Shown here: positions 1-8,686 of the stretch, piece by piece
How the letters are laid out: each line of letters opens with the position of its first letter
Numbering within the stretch: the first letter of the stretch is position 1
NCBI GenBank assembly: GCA_041908585.1
Contig: JAYRFB010000258.1
Span: forward strand, 1-19,067
Reading direction: 5' to 3'
DNA: 19,067 nt
From: CAINDZ01 sp041908585
GTDB lineage: Bacteria > Krumholzibacteriota > Krumholzibacteriia > LZORAL124-64-63
Notes under the pieces: model-generated
Databases searched by the model: none
The model's input: the letters and a program-made list of their open reading frames with translations, nothing else
Told to the model about the DNA's origin: nothing
Translations under genes and position numbers: made by a program

Positions 1-289
1 CGGGCACTGACCGACGCCATGAGTGCTGGTTGCCAGGAGTGGCCGGGGTCGTTTATTCGTCCTGGTGTCCCGAGTCGGACATCCGCGCCGTGATCGCCGG
101 CCCTCCTGAGGCCCGGCGGCGCTGCTCCTCCTCGACGTAGGCCGGCCACGTCTTCGTCGTCGCGCCTTGCCGGGCGCCAGGACGACTCGCCGATAATGGC
201 GCGGATTTCCGAATCGGGACACCATTCACGCGCCGACATCGTCACCGCGCAACCACACTGCACACGCAGCCTCCCGGGAGCCGCCGCCG
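1..289. other. Intergenic or unassigned left edge
   Basis: I recognise no gene here. A short minus-strand open stretch (about 58 codons from a GTG near 229 to a TAA at 53-55) exists, but it has no recognisable product and no convincing ribosome binding site, so it is not called. The last bases before 290 hold a GGGAG ribosome binding site for the methyltransferase gene. No tRNA-like cloverleaf or clear promoter hexamers were found. Confidence 0.4.
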
Positions 290-1159
290 ATGACCACTCG
301 CACCCGCGCGAAGAGAACCGTCCCTGTCGAGCCGGTCGGCCCCCGCATGCAGGCCCTGGCCAAGGCCCGCCGCCTCAACAGCCGCAACGCCGACAAGCAC
401 TGGCTCTACCAGAACTCGGTGCAGAACCCGCAGGTCGAGGTGCCGTTCATCGACCGGGTGTTCGCCAACGAATTCGGGCGCAAGCCGAGCCTGCTGCGCG
501 AGGACTTCTGCGGCACGGCGCTGCTGTGCAGCTGGTGGGTCAAGGCGCGGCCGGACAACCGCGCCGTCGGCGTGGACCTTGACGGCCCCACGCTCGCGTG
601 GGGGCGGGCGAACAACCTGGCGCCGCTGGGCGCGAAGGCCGACCGCATCACGCTCATCCAGGACGACGTGCGGGCCGTGCGGGCGCCGAAGGCCGACGTG
701 CTGATGGCCTCGAACTTCTCGTGGTGGGGCTTCAAGACGCGCGACGACCTTGGCGGCTACCTGCGGAACTGCCGCGCCAGCCTGCGGCCCGAGGGCATCC
801 TCGTCATGGACTGCTACGGCGGCCCCGAGGCGCAGGTCGTGCAGGAGGAACAGCGCGACCTCGACGGCTTCACCTATTGCTGGGACCAGGACCACTACAA
901 TCCCGTCACCGGCGAGGTGCGCTGCCTGATCCACTTCGAGTTCCCCGACGGCAGCCGCATGAAGAAGGCCTTCACCTACGACTGGCGCCTGTGGCAGGTG
1001 CCCGAGACCTGCGACCTGCTGCGCGAATGCGGATTCAGCCGCGTCATGGTGTACTGGGAAGGCACAGACAAGGATGGCGAGCCGAGCGGCGTATTCCGCG
1101 TGAGCACGAAGGGCGACGAGGCGCCGGCCTGGGTCGCCTACATCGTCGCGGTGCGGTAG
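290..1159 (+). CDS. Class I SAM-dependent methyltransferase
   Basis: A 289-residue cytoplasmic protein. The SAM-binding region is visible as EDFCGTALLC (residues 71-80), standing where motif I (E-x-G-x-G-x-G) normally sits, followed by VGVDLD (93-98), the acidic end of the second strand that contacts the SAM ribose. A later stretch PEGILVMDCYGG is the usual post-core strand of Rossmann methyltransferases. The FCGT form of motif I belongs to a group generally annotated only as class I methyltransferase; the substrate is unknown. The start is the ATG preceded by GGGAG about 10 bases upstream. It is followed after 52 bases by the glycosyltransferase-like gene on the same strand, so it may be the first gene of a short glycan-modification unit, but the link is inference. 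Confidence 0.85.
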   Translation: MTTRTRAKRTVPVEPVGPRMQALAKARRLNSRNADKHWLYQNSVQNPQVEVPFIDRVFANEFGRKPSLLREDFCGTALLCSWWVKARPDNRAVGVDLDGPTLAWGRANNLAPLGAKADRITLIQDDVRAVRAPKADVLMASNFSWWGFKTRDDLGGYLRNCRASLRPEGILVMDCYGGPEAQVVQEEQRDLDGFTYCWDQDHYNPVTGEVRCLIHFEFPDGSRMKKAFTYDWRLWQVPETCDLLRECGFSRVMVYWEGTDKDGEPSGVFRVSTKGDEAPAWVAYIVAVR

Positions 1160-1211
1160 GGGGCATGGCCGCCGTGGGCTCGAGAGGCTCCCGCATGAAG
1201 AGGCGCACCTC

Positions 1212-3002
1212 ATGACGACGTCACCCGGCCGCGTGCTGGTCCTGGTGGACCACCCGAACCTCGACCTTCTGCTGCTGCCCGTGGTCGTGGAGCTGGCGGC
1301 GCGCGGCCATCACGTCGACCCGTTGGTGGTGGAGCACGGGCGCAGCGAGCGCTTCCACGCGGCCGGCCTGCTGCCGCTGACCGATCCCGAGGCTTTCTCG
1401 GCGTTCCTGGCGACTCCGGGCCCGCGGCTGTTCGTGACCGGGGCCGACCAGATTCCGCAGCATGCGCTGGGCGTTCGCTGCGAGTTGCTCTGCCGCGCGC
1501 AGGGGATCCCCTCGCTGGCGCTGGAGCACGCGCCGTTCTCCCTCGGCCACGACGACGGCTTCCCGCCGCACCTGGCCTTCGGTGCCGACGTGATGGCGCT
1601 GATCGGCAGCGAGGACGAACGCCGCTTCGCCACTTTGGGGATCGATCCGCGGCGCCTGGTGGTCACGGGCTCGCCGGCGTTCGACCGGCTGGCGGTCGAG
1701 CGCGAGGCCGGCGCCCGGGCGGCCGCGGCGGGTACCGGCGTCGTGATCTTCGGCCAGGGACACACCTGGGTCGGGCCGCACAGCGCCCAGCGCCTCGATC
1801 CGGGCGCATGGCTCCCGGCGATGGAGCGCCTCTACCGCACGCTGGCCGCGTGCTTCCCGGGAGCGCCCATCCGCGTCAAGCCGCATCCCGCCGAGCCGGC
1901 GCATCGCACCGACACGCTCTACCTGGAGGCCGTGCCGCCGGAGCTGTCCGGCCGGGTGGAGGTGCTGCCGACCGACAGCGACAACGTGTCGCTCATCCTT
2001 GACAGTGCGCTCGTGCTCAGCTTCTCCAGCAGCGTGTGGCTGGAGGCGCGACTGCTGGGTCGCGCGGCCGTGTTCTTTCCGCTGCAGGCGCGCAGCGGGC
2101 GCACCGCCGCGGACATCGAGGCGATGGGCGGCCTGTGGCTTCCCGGGCGAGCGCCCGATTTCGCGGCGCGCCTGGAGCCGCATCTGGACCGGTTGGCCGT
2201 CGCGGCGTCCGCGCCCGCGTCCCCGGCGGTCCTGGAACCCTACTCCGGGCCGGTCGATGGCTGCGCCTGTGCACGGGTGGCGGACCTTGCCGAGCGCCTG
2301 CTGCGCGAAGGTCCACCGGAGGTCGTACGGCCCGACCTGGTCTTCGACGATCCCGGCGCGCGTCCCCGGCTGCTGCATACGCAGGTCGGTTACGCCGACT
2401 ACGTGCACCTGCAGGCGCTGGCCGACGAGGTGATGGGCGCCGGTGTCGAGCAACCCGTGGTGCTGGAGGTCGGCCCGGGCCCGTCGGGTCTGGAGGCGCA
2501 CCTGCCGCTGGCGTTCCACAGCCGGCACGCGGGGCTCCTGGCCGGCGGCGCTCCCGTGGTTCCCAGATACGGCTACTTCGACGTGGTCGTGGCGCCGGAT
2601 CTGTGGGGCGACGGGCTCCCGTCCAACCTGGCCCTGGAGCTGGCGTCGATGGTCGCGCTGGCACGCCGACGCGTCGTCTTCAGCCTGGTCGCCGAGGCGA
2701 TCGACGAACTGCACCGCAGCCTGGCCGACCTGCTGCCGGAGGGCGCGCCTCTGCGTCCGTTGCCGCGCTGCCGGCCGCCGGTGGACCTGTTGACGACATT
2801 GTGCCGGGCCACCGGCGCGCAGGTCCAGGTTCGGCAGATCCACAACGGCGCCTCCTACGTGCAGGCGCTGTTGCTCGAACATCTCGGGCTGGACGACCCG
2901 TCGCTTCAGGCGGTGCGACGCACGCTTCAGGCGGTGGCCTATGGGCACGAGAAACGCGAGGGTGGCGTCAGGCTGGTGTTCACGTTGAACCGGCAGGCAT
3001 AG
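1212..3002 (+). CDS. Glycosyltransferase-like (CDP-glycerol transferase fold) protein fused to a methyltransferase-like domain
   Basis: A 596-residue protein with two parts. Residues about 5-365 resemble the GT-B proteins of capsule and teichoic-acid synthesis: an N-terminal Rossmann strand VLVLVDHP, the linker signature VVTGSPAFDRL (150-160), RVKPHP (221-226) and a C-terminal SFSSSVWLEARLLG stretch (270-283) typical of the nucleotide-sugar/CDP-glycerol binding side. Residues about 385-596 look like a degenerate class I methyltransferase: VLEVGPGPSG (417-426) in the position of motif I and YFDVVVAPDLW as a later core strand. No signal peptide or membrane segment is visible. The start ATG has AAGAGG about 8 bases upstream. 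The gene ends 12 bases before the stop of a convergent methyltransferase. A role in surface polysaccharide synthesis is inferred from the first domain and from the pyruvyl transferase and methyltransferases nearby. Confidence 0.75.
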   Translation: MTTSPGRVLVLVDHPNLDLLLLPVVVELAARGHHVDPLVVEHGRSERFHAAGLLPLTDPEAFSAFLATPGPRLFVTGADQIPQHALGVRCELLCRAQGIPSLALEHAPFSLGHDDGFPPHLAFGADVMALIGSEDERRFATLGIDPRRLVVTGSPAFDRLAVEREAGARAAAAGTGVVIFGQGHTWVGPHSAQRLDPGAWLPAMERLYRTLAACFPGAPIRVKPHPAEPAHRTDTLYLEAVPPELSGRVEVLPTDSDNVSLILDSALVLSFSSSVWLEARLLGRAAVFFPLQARSGRTAADIEAMGGLWLPGRAPDFAARLEPHLDRLAVAASAPASPAVLEPYSGPVDGCACARVADLAERLLREGPPEVVRPDLVFDDPGARPRLLHTQVGYADYVHLQALADEVMGAGVEQPVVLEVGPGPSGLEAHLPLAFHSRHAGLLAGGAPVVPRYGYFDVVVAPDLWGDGLPSNLALELASMVALARRRVVFSLVAEAIDELHRSLADLLPEGAPLRPLPRCRPPVDLLTTLCRATGAQVQVRQIHNGASYVQALLLEHLGLDDPSLQAVRRTLQAVAYGHEKREGGVRLVFTLNRQA

Positions 3003-3014
3003 CTCGAGGCGGCC

Positions 3015-4019
3015 CTACGCCGACGCCTTCACGGCCATCACCGTCAACGTCCTGCCCAGCCCCAGCTCGCCAAGCGCCCGGTACACGCGGCCCAGCAGCG
3101 CTCCCTCACCGGCCTCGTGCAGCGCCAGTTCGAGGGCCATGCGGCGCCCGTGGATCACCTTGCCCAGGGCGGGCTCGGCCAGGTAGTCCTCGCCCATCAG
3201 CGCGAACACCTCCAGCGGGAAGCTGGCCAGATGCGCGCAGGGTTCGAAGCCGCGTCGGCGCAGCAGCGCCTCCAGGTCGGCGCGGTCGAAGTAGTTCAGG
3301 TGCTCGCGCGGCGACACCCACCAGCGGCGATGCCCGCGCAGGCTCACCAGCGCCTCCTGCAACGGGTTGAAATCGTTGGGGACGGTGACCGAGACCAGGC
3401 CGCCGGGTGCCAGCGCCCCATGGGCGGTGTCCAGCAGGGCGGCGGGGTCCGGCACGTGTTCCAGCACGTTGTGCAGGTGCACGACGTCGACCGGCGCCAG
3501 CCGGGCCACGGCCTCCGGCGTGAAGAAATCGTTGATCACCTGCTGGCCGAGCTCGTCGCGCGTGTGCGCGGCTGCGGAGCGTCCGGGCTCGACCCCGACG
3601 GTGCGCCAGCCCCGCCCGGTTCCGTGCTGGACGAACCAGCCCGGCCCCGAACCGACATCCAGCAACGAACGGCGATCGGCCGGCAGCCGTTCCTCGAAGA
3701 GATCGTACTTGGCGTCGAACTCGAGGCGCCACCAGGGGAGGTTCGCGCGCTGGCTGGCGATGTAATCGGCGTGGAGGCTTCCGTAGAAGTCCTCGGTATA
3801 AAGCTGGTCGATGGTGGCTGGATCCGGCAGGGGGGTCACGTGCCGGAACCCGCACCGGCGGCAGGCGATGACGTCGGCGCCCTGTTCGTGTGCCACGACC
3901 GGACCGGCGTGGGCCGGTTCCGCCGCCGACCGGTGTGCCGATGTGCTATCGACATGTGGTGCAGCGAGTTCGCTGCACGCGGGCTCGAGGTCCGCCAGAT
4001 GTTCCAGCCAGGTCGACAT
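3015..4019 (-). CDS. SAM-dependent methyltransferase (Methyltransf_23-like)
   Basis: A 334-residue cytoplasmic protein. Motif I is LLDVGSGPG (119-127), and HNVLEHVPDP followed by a GALAPGGL strand is the signature of the ubiquinone/sugar-methyltransferase superfamily. Before the core is CRRCGFRHVTPLPDP (53-67), which matches the second half of the zinc-ribbon leader found in many sugar methyltransferases; the first CxxC pair is missing, so the metal site is probably lost. The open frame extends further upstream, but I chose the ATG at 4019 because AGGAG lies about 8 bases before it and the upstream extension is low-complexity. It is divergent from the C-methyltransferase at 4187 and convergent with the glycosyltransferase fusion. 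Substrate unknown; likely a sugar or lipid-linked glycan. Confidence 0.82.
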   Translation of the reverse strand: MSTWLEHLADLEPACSELAAPHVDSTSAHRSAAEPAHAGPVVAHEQGADVIACRRCGFRHVTPLPDPATIDQLYTEDFYGSLHADYIASQRANLPWWRLEFDAKYDLFEERLPADRRSLLDVGSGPGWFVQHGTGRGWRTVGVEPGRSAAAHTRDELGQQVINDFFTPEAVARLAPVDVVHLHNVLEHVPDPAALLDTAHGALAPGGLVSVTVPNDFNPLQEALVSLRGHRRWWVSPREHLNYFDRADLEALLRRRGFEPCAHLASFPLEVFALMGEDYLAEPALGKVIHGRRMALELALHEAGEGALLGRVYRALGELGLGRTLTVMAVKASA

Positions 4020-4186
4020 CACACGTCTCCTGTCCAAAGCACAAGAAATGGCCGCGGCGCGGCCCCAGTCGGGCACCGCTGCCGATGGCGACGGCATCAA
4101 GGACGATGCCAATCCGGCCGGCGGCCGACAAGGCGCGGCACTTGCACCGTCGCTCCCGGAACCAGCCAATCCGGGAGTGGACCTGC
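4020..4186. promoter_or_regulatory. Divergent intergenic region (probable back-to-back promoters)
   Basis: This 167-base gap separates two divergently read methyltransferase genes. It holds AGGAG (minus strand, just before 4019) and GGGAG (plus strand, about 10 bases before 4187) as ribosome binding sites. Promoters in both directions are expected from the layout, but I could not pick out convincing -35/-10 hexamers in this GC-rich sequence. Confidence 0.4.
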
Positions 4187-5410
4187 ATGACCGAATGCGC
4201 CTTTGCCGGCGAACGGGGATCCGCCGCCGAGACCCTTACCGGAACCACGGCCTGCGCGCTTTGCGGCGGGCACGGCGTCGCGCCCGTCGCCGGGCAGGTG
4301 GTCCCCGACCTGGCGCCCGCTCCCGATCGCGCGGAGTGGCCGACGCGGACGATCGACTACGTCGGCTGCCAGCGGTGCGGCACCGTGTCGCAGTGGCCGT
4401 TGCCGGATCCCGCCGACCTCGATCGCTACTACGCCACGGTGCGCATGGCGCGCCACGTGCCCGAGGCCGCCGTGGCCAAGCAGGTCGTCTACGACGACCG
4501 CCTCGATCTCCTGCGACGGATCACCGGCCTGCGCGACGGGTCGTGCCTCGAAGTGGGCTGCGGCAACGGGCTGCTGCTCGCTGCGATCGCCGTCCGCTGG
4601 GGCCTGACCGTCCGCGGACTGGAGCCGTCGTCGTCCTACGACACGAGCCCGGATGTCCCGATTGCACGCTGTACGCTGCAGGACTTCGAGCCCATGGACC
4701 TGTCGTGGCCGGCGCGCTACGACCTGGTGTACTGCCGCCACGTGCTGGAGCACGTGACCGAACCGGCCGAGTTCCTGGCGCGGATGGCCTCGCTGGTGGC
4801 GCCCGGTGGCTGGCTCTATGTCGAGGTTCCCTCCTCGGCCCTGCATGCGCGCGCGGGACTGCCGGCCAGCGGGCAGAACATCCACGCCGTGCATCTTCAC
4901 CACTACACGGGACCGGGGCTGGCGACGGCGCTGGGCACGCTCGGCCTGACGGTCACCCACCTGGAGGACCGGGACGTCGGCCGCTACCCGTCGCTGTGCG
5001 TGGCGGCGCGGCGCGGCTTCGACGGGGCGGCGCAGTTCAGCGCCCAGCTCGCCCGGCAGCAGGCGCGATACGAGCGGGCGGCCGCGCGGCTGCTGGCGAT
5101 CCTCGACGCCGCCGGCGGCGAGCCCGTCGTCGTCTGGGGTGCGGGCGCCGACCTTGGGCAGGTCCTGCCCCTGGTGCCGGCGACGGCGCGGGCGCAGCTC
5201 AGGCTCTACGACCGCAGCCCCGCGAAACAGGGTCGGACCCTCCTGGGCGCGCCGATCCTGGACGACGCGCAGATGAATGCCGCGATGCCATCGCTGCTGG
5301 TAGCCGGCTGCGGCAACCGGACGCTGGTCGACGATATCCGGGCGGAAGCGGCCGAGCGCTTCCCGCGGGCGGCGGTCAGCGAGCTGTTCGAAACGGGGGA
5401 CGAGTCGTGA
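4187..5410 (+). CDS. Three-domain sugar C-methyltransferase type protein (zinc-binding + SAM domain + C-terminal domain)
   Basis: A 407-residue cytoplasmic protein with the layout of NDP-sugar C-methyltransferases. The N-terminal zinc-binding domain has CALC (23-26) and CQRC (61-64). The central SAM domain has CLEVGCGNG (120-128) as motif I and CRHVLEHVTEP as the later signature. The C-terminal Rossmann-like domain contains VVVWGAGADLGQVL and the LYDRSP/GAPI run typical of Methyltransf_14. The length agrees with the family (about 410). The frame is open far upstream, but the ATG at 4187 has GGGAG about 10 bases before it and gives a normal N-terminus. It is the first gene of a unit in which the next gene starts inside its stop codon (GTGA). 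Expected reaction: SAM-dependent methyl transfer to carbon of a keto-sugar nucleotide; the exact sugar cannot be told. Confidence 0.86.
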   Translation: MTECAFAGERGSAAETLTGTTACALCGGHGVAPVAGQVVPDLAPAPDRAEWPTRTIDYVGCQRCGTVSQWPLPDPADLDRYYATVRMARHVPEAAVAKQVVYDDRLDLLRRITGLRDGSCLEVGCGNGLLLAAIAVRWGLTVRGLEPSSSYDTSPDVPIARCTLQDFEPMDLSWPARYDLVYCRHVLEHVTEPAEFLARMASLVAPGGWLYVEVPSSALHARAGLPASGQNIHAVHLHHYTGPGLATALGTLGLTVTHLEDRDVGRYPSLCVAARRGFDGAAQFSAQLARQQARYERAAARLLAILDAAGGEPVVVWGAGADLGQVLPLVPATARAQLRLYDRSPAKQGRTLLGAPILDDAQMNAAMPSLLVAGCGNRTLVDDIRAEAAERFPRAAVSELFETGDES

Positions 5411-6663
5411 CCGCGCCGCTGACGATCCTTTGCGCCGGCGCCTACGGCATCCGCAACGCCGGCGACGACCTGCCGCTCATCGCCCTGATGGAGGGCATGC
5501 GCGCGGCGCTGCCGGGTCGCGAGTTGCGCTTCCGCGCGCTGTCGCGCCACCCGGACGACGAGGACGCGCGGCTGCTGGGCGCCGAGCTGGTTCCCAACCT
5601 GGAATACGAGAGCGGCGAAGCGGCCCGCGGCCGCTGGTTCCGCGGCCTCAATCCGGATGACGATCCGGCGCCGTTCGCGCGGGTCCAGGCGGAGATCGCC
5701 GACTGCGACCTCCTGGTCCTGGGCGCCGGCAACGCGCTGCTCGACCAGACCATCGGCCTGCTGCGGGGGCCGGTGCCGCTGATGGCGCTCTACGGGTGGC
5801 TGGCGCGCCTGCACCGACGCCCGGTGATGCTGTACGGGATGAGCGTGGGCCCGCTGCGCACGGCGTGGGGGCGCGACCTGTCGCGCCAGCTCATCGCCGA
5901 CGCAGCCGTGGTCACCGTGCGCGACAGCGATTCGTTCGCGCTATGCCGGGAGCTGATGTCACAGCCGCGCGAGATGCACCTGCTGCCGGATGCCACCCTG
6001 GCCACGCCGCCGCCCGATCCCGCGCGCGCCTTCGATCTGCTGCGCGCCGAGGGGCTGACGCTGCCGGCGCAGCGGCCGTTGATCGCGCTGGGCCTGCGCG
6101 ACCTGACCCGGCCCCTGGGAGCGGAGGCCCAGGGGCGGCAGGACGCCGCCGTGCGGGGACTGATGGATCGCTGGAAGCGCCGTGCGGCGTTCCTGCTCGT
6201 GCCGCAATCGACCTATCGCGAGGACGACGATCGACTGCTGTCCGAGCGCCTCGCCGCCGAAGCGCCCGATGGCTGCGAATGCCTCGTCGTGCGCGGGCGG
6301 CACCACCCGCTCGGGCTGATTGCGCTGTACGGGCTGGCCGGCGTGACGGTGGCCAGCCGCCTCCACGCGGCGGTCTTCAGCGCCATCGGCGGCACGCCGC
6401 CGGTGGGCCTGGATTACCTCCCGAAGATGCGCGGGTTCCTCGACCATCTACCGGGCTGCCACGAGCGCCTGGCGCTGGACGAGCTGTCGGCGGAGTCGCT
6501 GGATGCCGCCGTGGCGGGGCTCCTGGACGCGGGAGAGGCGCGACGCAGGCGCCTGTCGGCGCGGGTGGCCGACCTGCGCTCCCAGGCTGCCCGCTATGCG
6601 ACACTCGCCGTGACCGGCGGCCTGCAGCTGCCGGCAGACGAGGAGGCGGTGGCCCGACCATGA
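5407..6663 (+). CDS. Polysaccharide pyruvyl transferase family protein
   Basis: A 418-residue protein of the CsaB/WcaK-like pyruvyl transferase family (PF04230 type), which adds ketal-linked pyruvate from phosphoenolpyruvate to sugars of exopolysaccharides or cell-wall polymers. Visible features are the N-terminal GAYGIRNAGDD loop, LLVLGAGNALLDQ in the middle, YGMSVGPL, and SRLHAAVFSAIGGTPPVGLDY with SRLHA at 317-321, the most conserved family motif. The start is a GTG overlapping the TGA of the C-methyltransferase gene by four bases, which implies translational coupling. It in turn overlaps the radical SAM gene by ATGA. The length is slightly above the usual 350-400. The substrate is unknown; the coupled C-methyltransferase suggests a modified sugar in a surface polymer. 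Confidence 0.88.
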   Translation: MTAPLTILCAGAYGIRNAGDDLPLIALMEGMRAALPGRELRFRALSRHPDDEDARLLGAELVPNLEYESGEAARGRWFRGLNPDDDPAPFARVQAEIADCDLLVLGAGNALLDQTIGLLRGPVPLMALYGWLARLHRRPVMLYGMSVGPLRTAWGRDLSRQLIADAAVVTVRDSDSFALCRELMSQPREMHLLPDATLATPPPDPARAFDLLRAEGLTLPAQRPLIALGLRDLTRPLGAEAQGRQDAAVRGLMDRWKRRAAFLLVPQSTYREDDDRLLSERLAAEAPDGCECLVVRGRHHPLGLIALYGLAGVTVASRLHAAVFSAIGGTPPVGLDYLPKMRGFLDHLPGCHERLALDELSAESLDAAVAGLLDAGEARRRRLSARVADLRSQAARYATLAVTGGLQLPADEEAVARP

Positions 6664-7994
6664 GGATCGTGTTCTTCATCGCCTCGCTGCCGGAGGACGA
6701 GCTGCACCGGCACCAGTTCCCGCTGGGCCCCGGCTACGTCGGCGCCTGGCTGCAACGGGAATTCCCGGATCTGGACGTCCGCATCACCGCGACGCCCGAC
6801 GAGGTCATCGCGCTGCGGCCCGACCTGCTGGCCATCAGCTCGGTGACGCAGTGCTACAACCAGGCCCGGCAGGTGGCGGCGCGCGCGCGGCGCGAACTGG
6901 ACGTCCCGGTGATCCTTGGCGGCTACCACATCTCGGCCCTGCCTCACCGGCTGGACCTCGAGTTCGCGGCCGGCGTGCTGGGCGAAGGCGAGCTGCCCAT
7001 GACCGCGCTCGTGCGCTGCTTCCGCGAGACGGGCGCCTTCGCTGCCGACCGGCTGGCCGGGATACCCGGCATCTGCTGGCGCGAGGGACCGGGACGCGAC
7101 GACGTGCGGATCAACCCGCAGCCGCCCCGCATCGCGCCCGACGAACTGCCGCGCCCGCTGCGCAACATCTCCCGCGGGGCACGCAACATCGTCATGTTCA
7201 GCTCGCGCGGGTGCGCCTATCGCTGCGAGTTCTGCGCTTCGACGCGCCATTGGGGCAAGCTGCGCAACCACAGCGCGCGATTCTTCGTCGACGAGTTGAA
7301 GGACCTGGTGCGCGACTACGACGCCACCAGCATCTACCTGCTGGACGACCTCTTCTTCGCCGACCGCAACCGCGTGTTCGCGATCGCGGACCTTCTCGAC
7401 GCCGAAGGCCTTGGCGATCGATTCACCTTCCATGGCTTCACGACCAGCAACCTGGCGGAGGACACGCTCTTCGCCGCGGCCCGCCGCATGGGCTTCCGCT
7501 CGATCCGCTTCGGGGGCGAGACCGGCAGCGACCGCCTGCTCAAGCAGATGAAGGGCACCTGGGCCTCGGTGGCCAGCCACCAGCGCTGCATCGACCTGGG
7601 CCTCGAGCACGGATTGGAAGTGAGCGCGGCCTTCATGCTGGGCACGCCGGGAGAAACCGTCGAGGACCTGGATCTCACCGTGGAATTCCTCGAGCGCAAC
7701 CGCGGGCGATTCCGCATCAACGGGCTCTACCTGACCACGCCGATTCCAGGGACGCCCTACTGGGACCTGGCGCTCCGCAAGGGCCTGGTCAGCGTGGACA
7801 TGGACTTCGACCGTCTCAACATCGATTTCGGCAAGACCATGAGCTTCGATATCCGGCGCTGCATCTACCTGAACGAGGATCTGGTCCCGCTCGAGACCGT
7901 AGGACGATACTACGCGATGATCCGCGACCAGTTCGCGATGGTCGACCATTCGACGCCGGCGGCGAGCGCGGAACGGGAGGCGTCATGCGTCTGA
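6660..7994 (+). CDS. B12-binding-type radical SAM enzyme
   Basis: A 444-residue protein. Residues 1-150 form a cobalamin-binding-like Rossmann domain: PLGPGYVGAWL (21-31), SSVTQCYNQA, VPVILGGYHISALP (83-95) and GEGELPM, the pattern of the P-methyltransferase/BchE group; the classic DxHxxG cobalt-binding motif is not visible, so B12 binding is uncertain. The radical SAM core follows, with C185-x3-C189-x2-C192 (CAYRCEFC) for the 4Fe-4S cluster, FGGETGSD, FMLGTPGET, and TTPIPGTPYW. Such enzymes perform methylations, ring formations or other radical chemistry on lipids, sugars and peptides. The start ATG overlaps the pyruvyl transferase stop (ATGA), with AGGAGG somewhat far upstream. Substrate unknown; coupling suggests it acts on the same glycan or glycolipid. 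Confidence 0.87.
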   Translation: MRIVFFIASLPEDELHRHQFPLGPGYVGAWLQREFPDLDVRITATPDEVIALRPDLLAISSVTQCYNQARQVAARARRELDVPVILGGYHISALPHRLDLEFAAGVLGEGELPMTALVRCFRETGAFAADRLAGIPGICWREGPGRDDVRINPQPPRIAPDELPRPLRNISRGARNIVMFSSRGCAYRCEFCASTRHWGKLRNHSARFFVDELKDLVRDYDATSIYLLDDLFFADRNRVFAIADLLDAEGLGDRFTFHGFTTSNLAEDTLFAAARRMGFRSIRFGGETGSDRLLKQMKGTWASVASHQRCIDLGLEHGLEVSAAFMLGTPGETVEDLDLTVEFLERNRGRFRINGLYLTTPIPGTPYWDLALRKGLVSVDMDFDRLNIDFGKTMSFDIRRCIYLNEDLVPLETVGRYYAMIRDQFAMVDHSTPAASAEREASCV

Positions 7995-8662
7995 CCGTGC
8001 GTCCCCACCAGGTCTTTGCGCTGCATGTAACACCGACGATGGCCGACCGCCTGGCCACCTTCGTGCTGCCGAACGACCGCACCCCGAAGCTGCTGGAGAC
8101 CGCGGTGCTGGTCGCGCTGGAGAGGGCGCTCGACGCGCGGCGCGTGCTGGAGATCGGCACCCTGTGGGGCCTGCAGACGCTCAACCTCGCGGCCAACCTG
8201 CCGCCTGACGGGCACGTCTGGACGCTGGACCTGGGCGACGACGACCTGGTGCACGCGCAACTCGATGCGCGCGACCGGGCCATCGCCGGGTTGACGCGCT
8301 CCGACGGCGCGTCGTCGCGTGCCTTCGAGGATCCGCGCTGGCAGGGGATGGTGACGAAGCTGACGGGTGACTCGACGCGCTTCGACTTCGGTCCGCTGCA
8401 GGGGAAGATGAATTTCGTCTACGTAGACGGCGGGCACGACGCGCGCACTGTGGCATCGGACACGCGACACGCCTTCGAGCTGCTGGACCCGGCGCGCCCG
8501 GGCGCCGTCGCCTGGCACGACGATGGCAACCCGCACTTCCCCGACGTGGCCGCCTGCCTGGACCAGGTCGGTCGGGAGCGGGACGTCTTCCACGTGGGCG
8601 ACACCATGCTGGCGTTCGCCTTCAATGGCGCGGCCGGATCGCTGGCGGCGCGGCTCGCCTGA
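7985..8662 (+). CDS. Class I SAM-dependent methyltransferase (Methyltransf_24-like)
   Basis: A 225-residue cytoplasmic protein. RVLEIGTLWGLQTL (53-66) is motif I, VWTLDLGDD (78-86) the following acidic strand, and FVYVDGGHD the motif of the O-methyltransferase/family-24 group, with a second H-D pair in VAWHDDGNP. The family covers many small O-methyltransferases and cephalosporin-hydroxylase-like proteins. It starts at an ATG with GGGAGG five bases upstream and overlaps the radical SAM gene by ten bases, making it the last of four coupled genes. The stop lies 24 bases from the end of the convergent DUF5916 gene. The acceptor is unknown. Confidence 0.82.
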   Translation: MRLTVRPHQVFALHVTPTMADRLATFVLPNDRTPKLLETAVLVALERALDARRVLEIGTLWGLQTLNLAANLPPDGHVWTLDLGDDDLVHAQLDARDRAIAGLTRSDGASSRAFEDPRWQGMVTKLTGDSTRFDFGPLQGKMNFVYVDGGHDARTVASDTRHAFELLDPARPGAVAWHDDGNPHFPDVAACLDQVGRERDVFHVGDTMLAFAFNGAAGSLAARLA

Positions 8663-8686
8663 CCGCGCGCCCGGGCGGCGTCGCGG

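Noticed and set aside
53..229. Short minus-strand frame ending in TAA at 53-55
   Set aside because: About 58 codons from a GTG, no recognisable product, no clear ribosome binding site.
1221..2948. 575-codon minus-strand frame opposite the glycosyltransferase fusion
   Set aside because: Low-complexity Arg/Gln/His-rich shadow with no domain; the plus strand carries recognisable motifs.
3811..6663. One 950-codon plus-strand protein
   Set aside because: Only the part from the GTG at 5407 has family similarity (pyruvyl transferase); the upstream part is an out-of-frame shadow of the C-methyltransferase gene.
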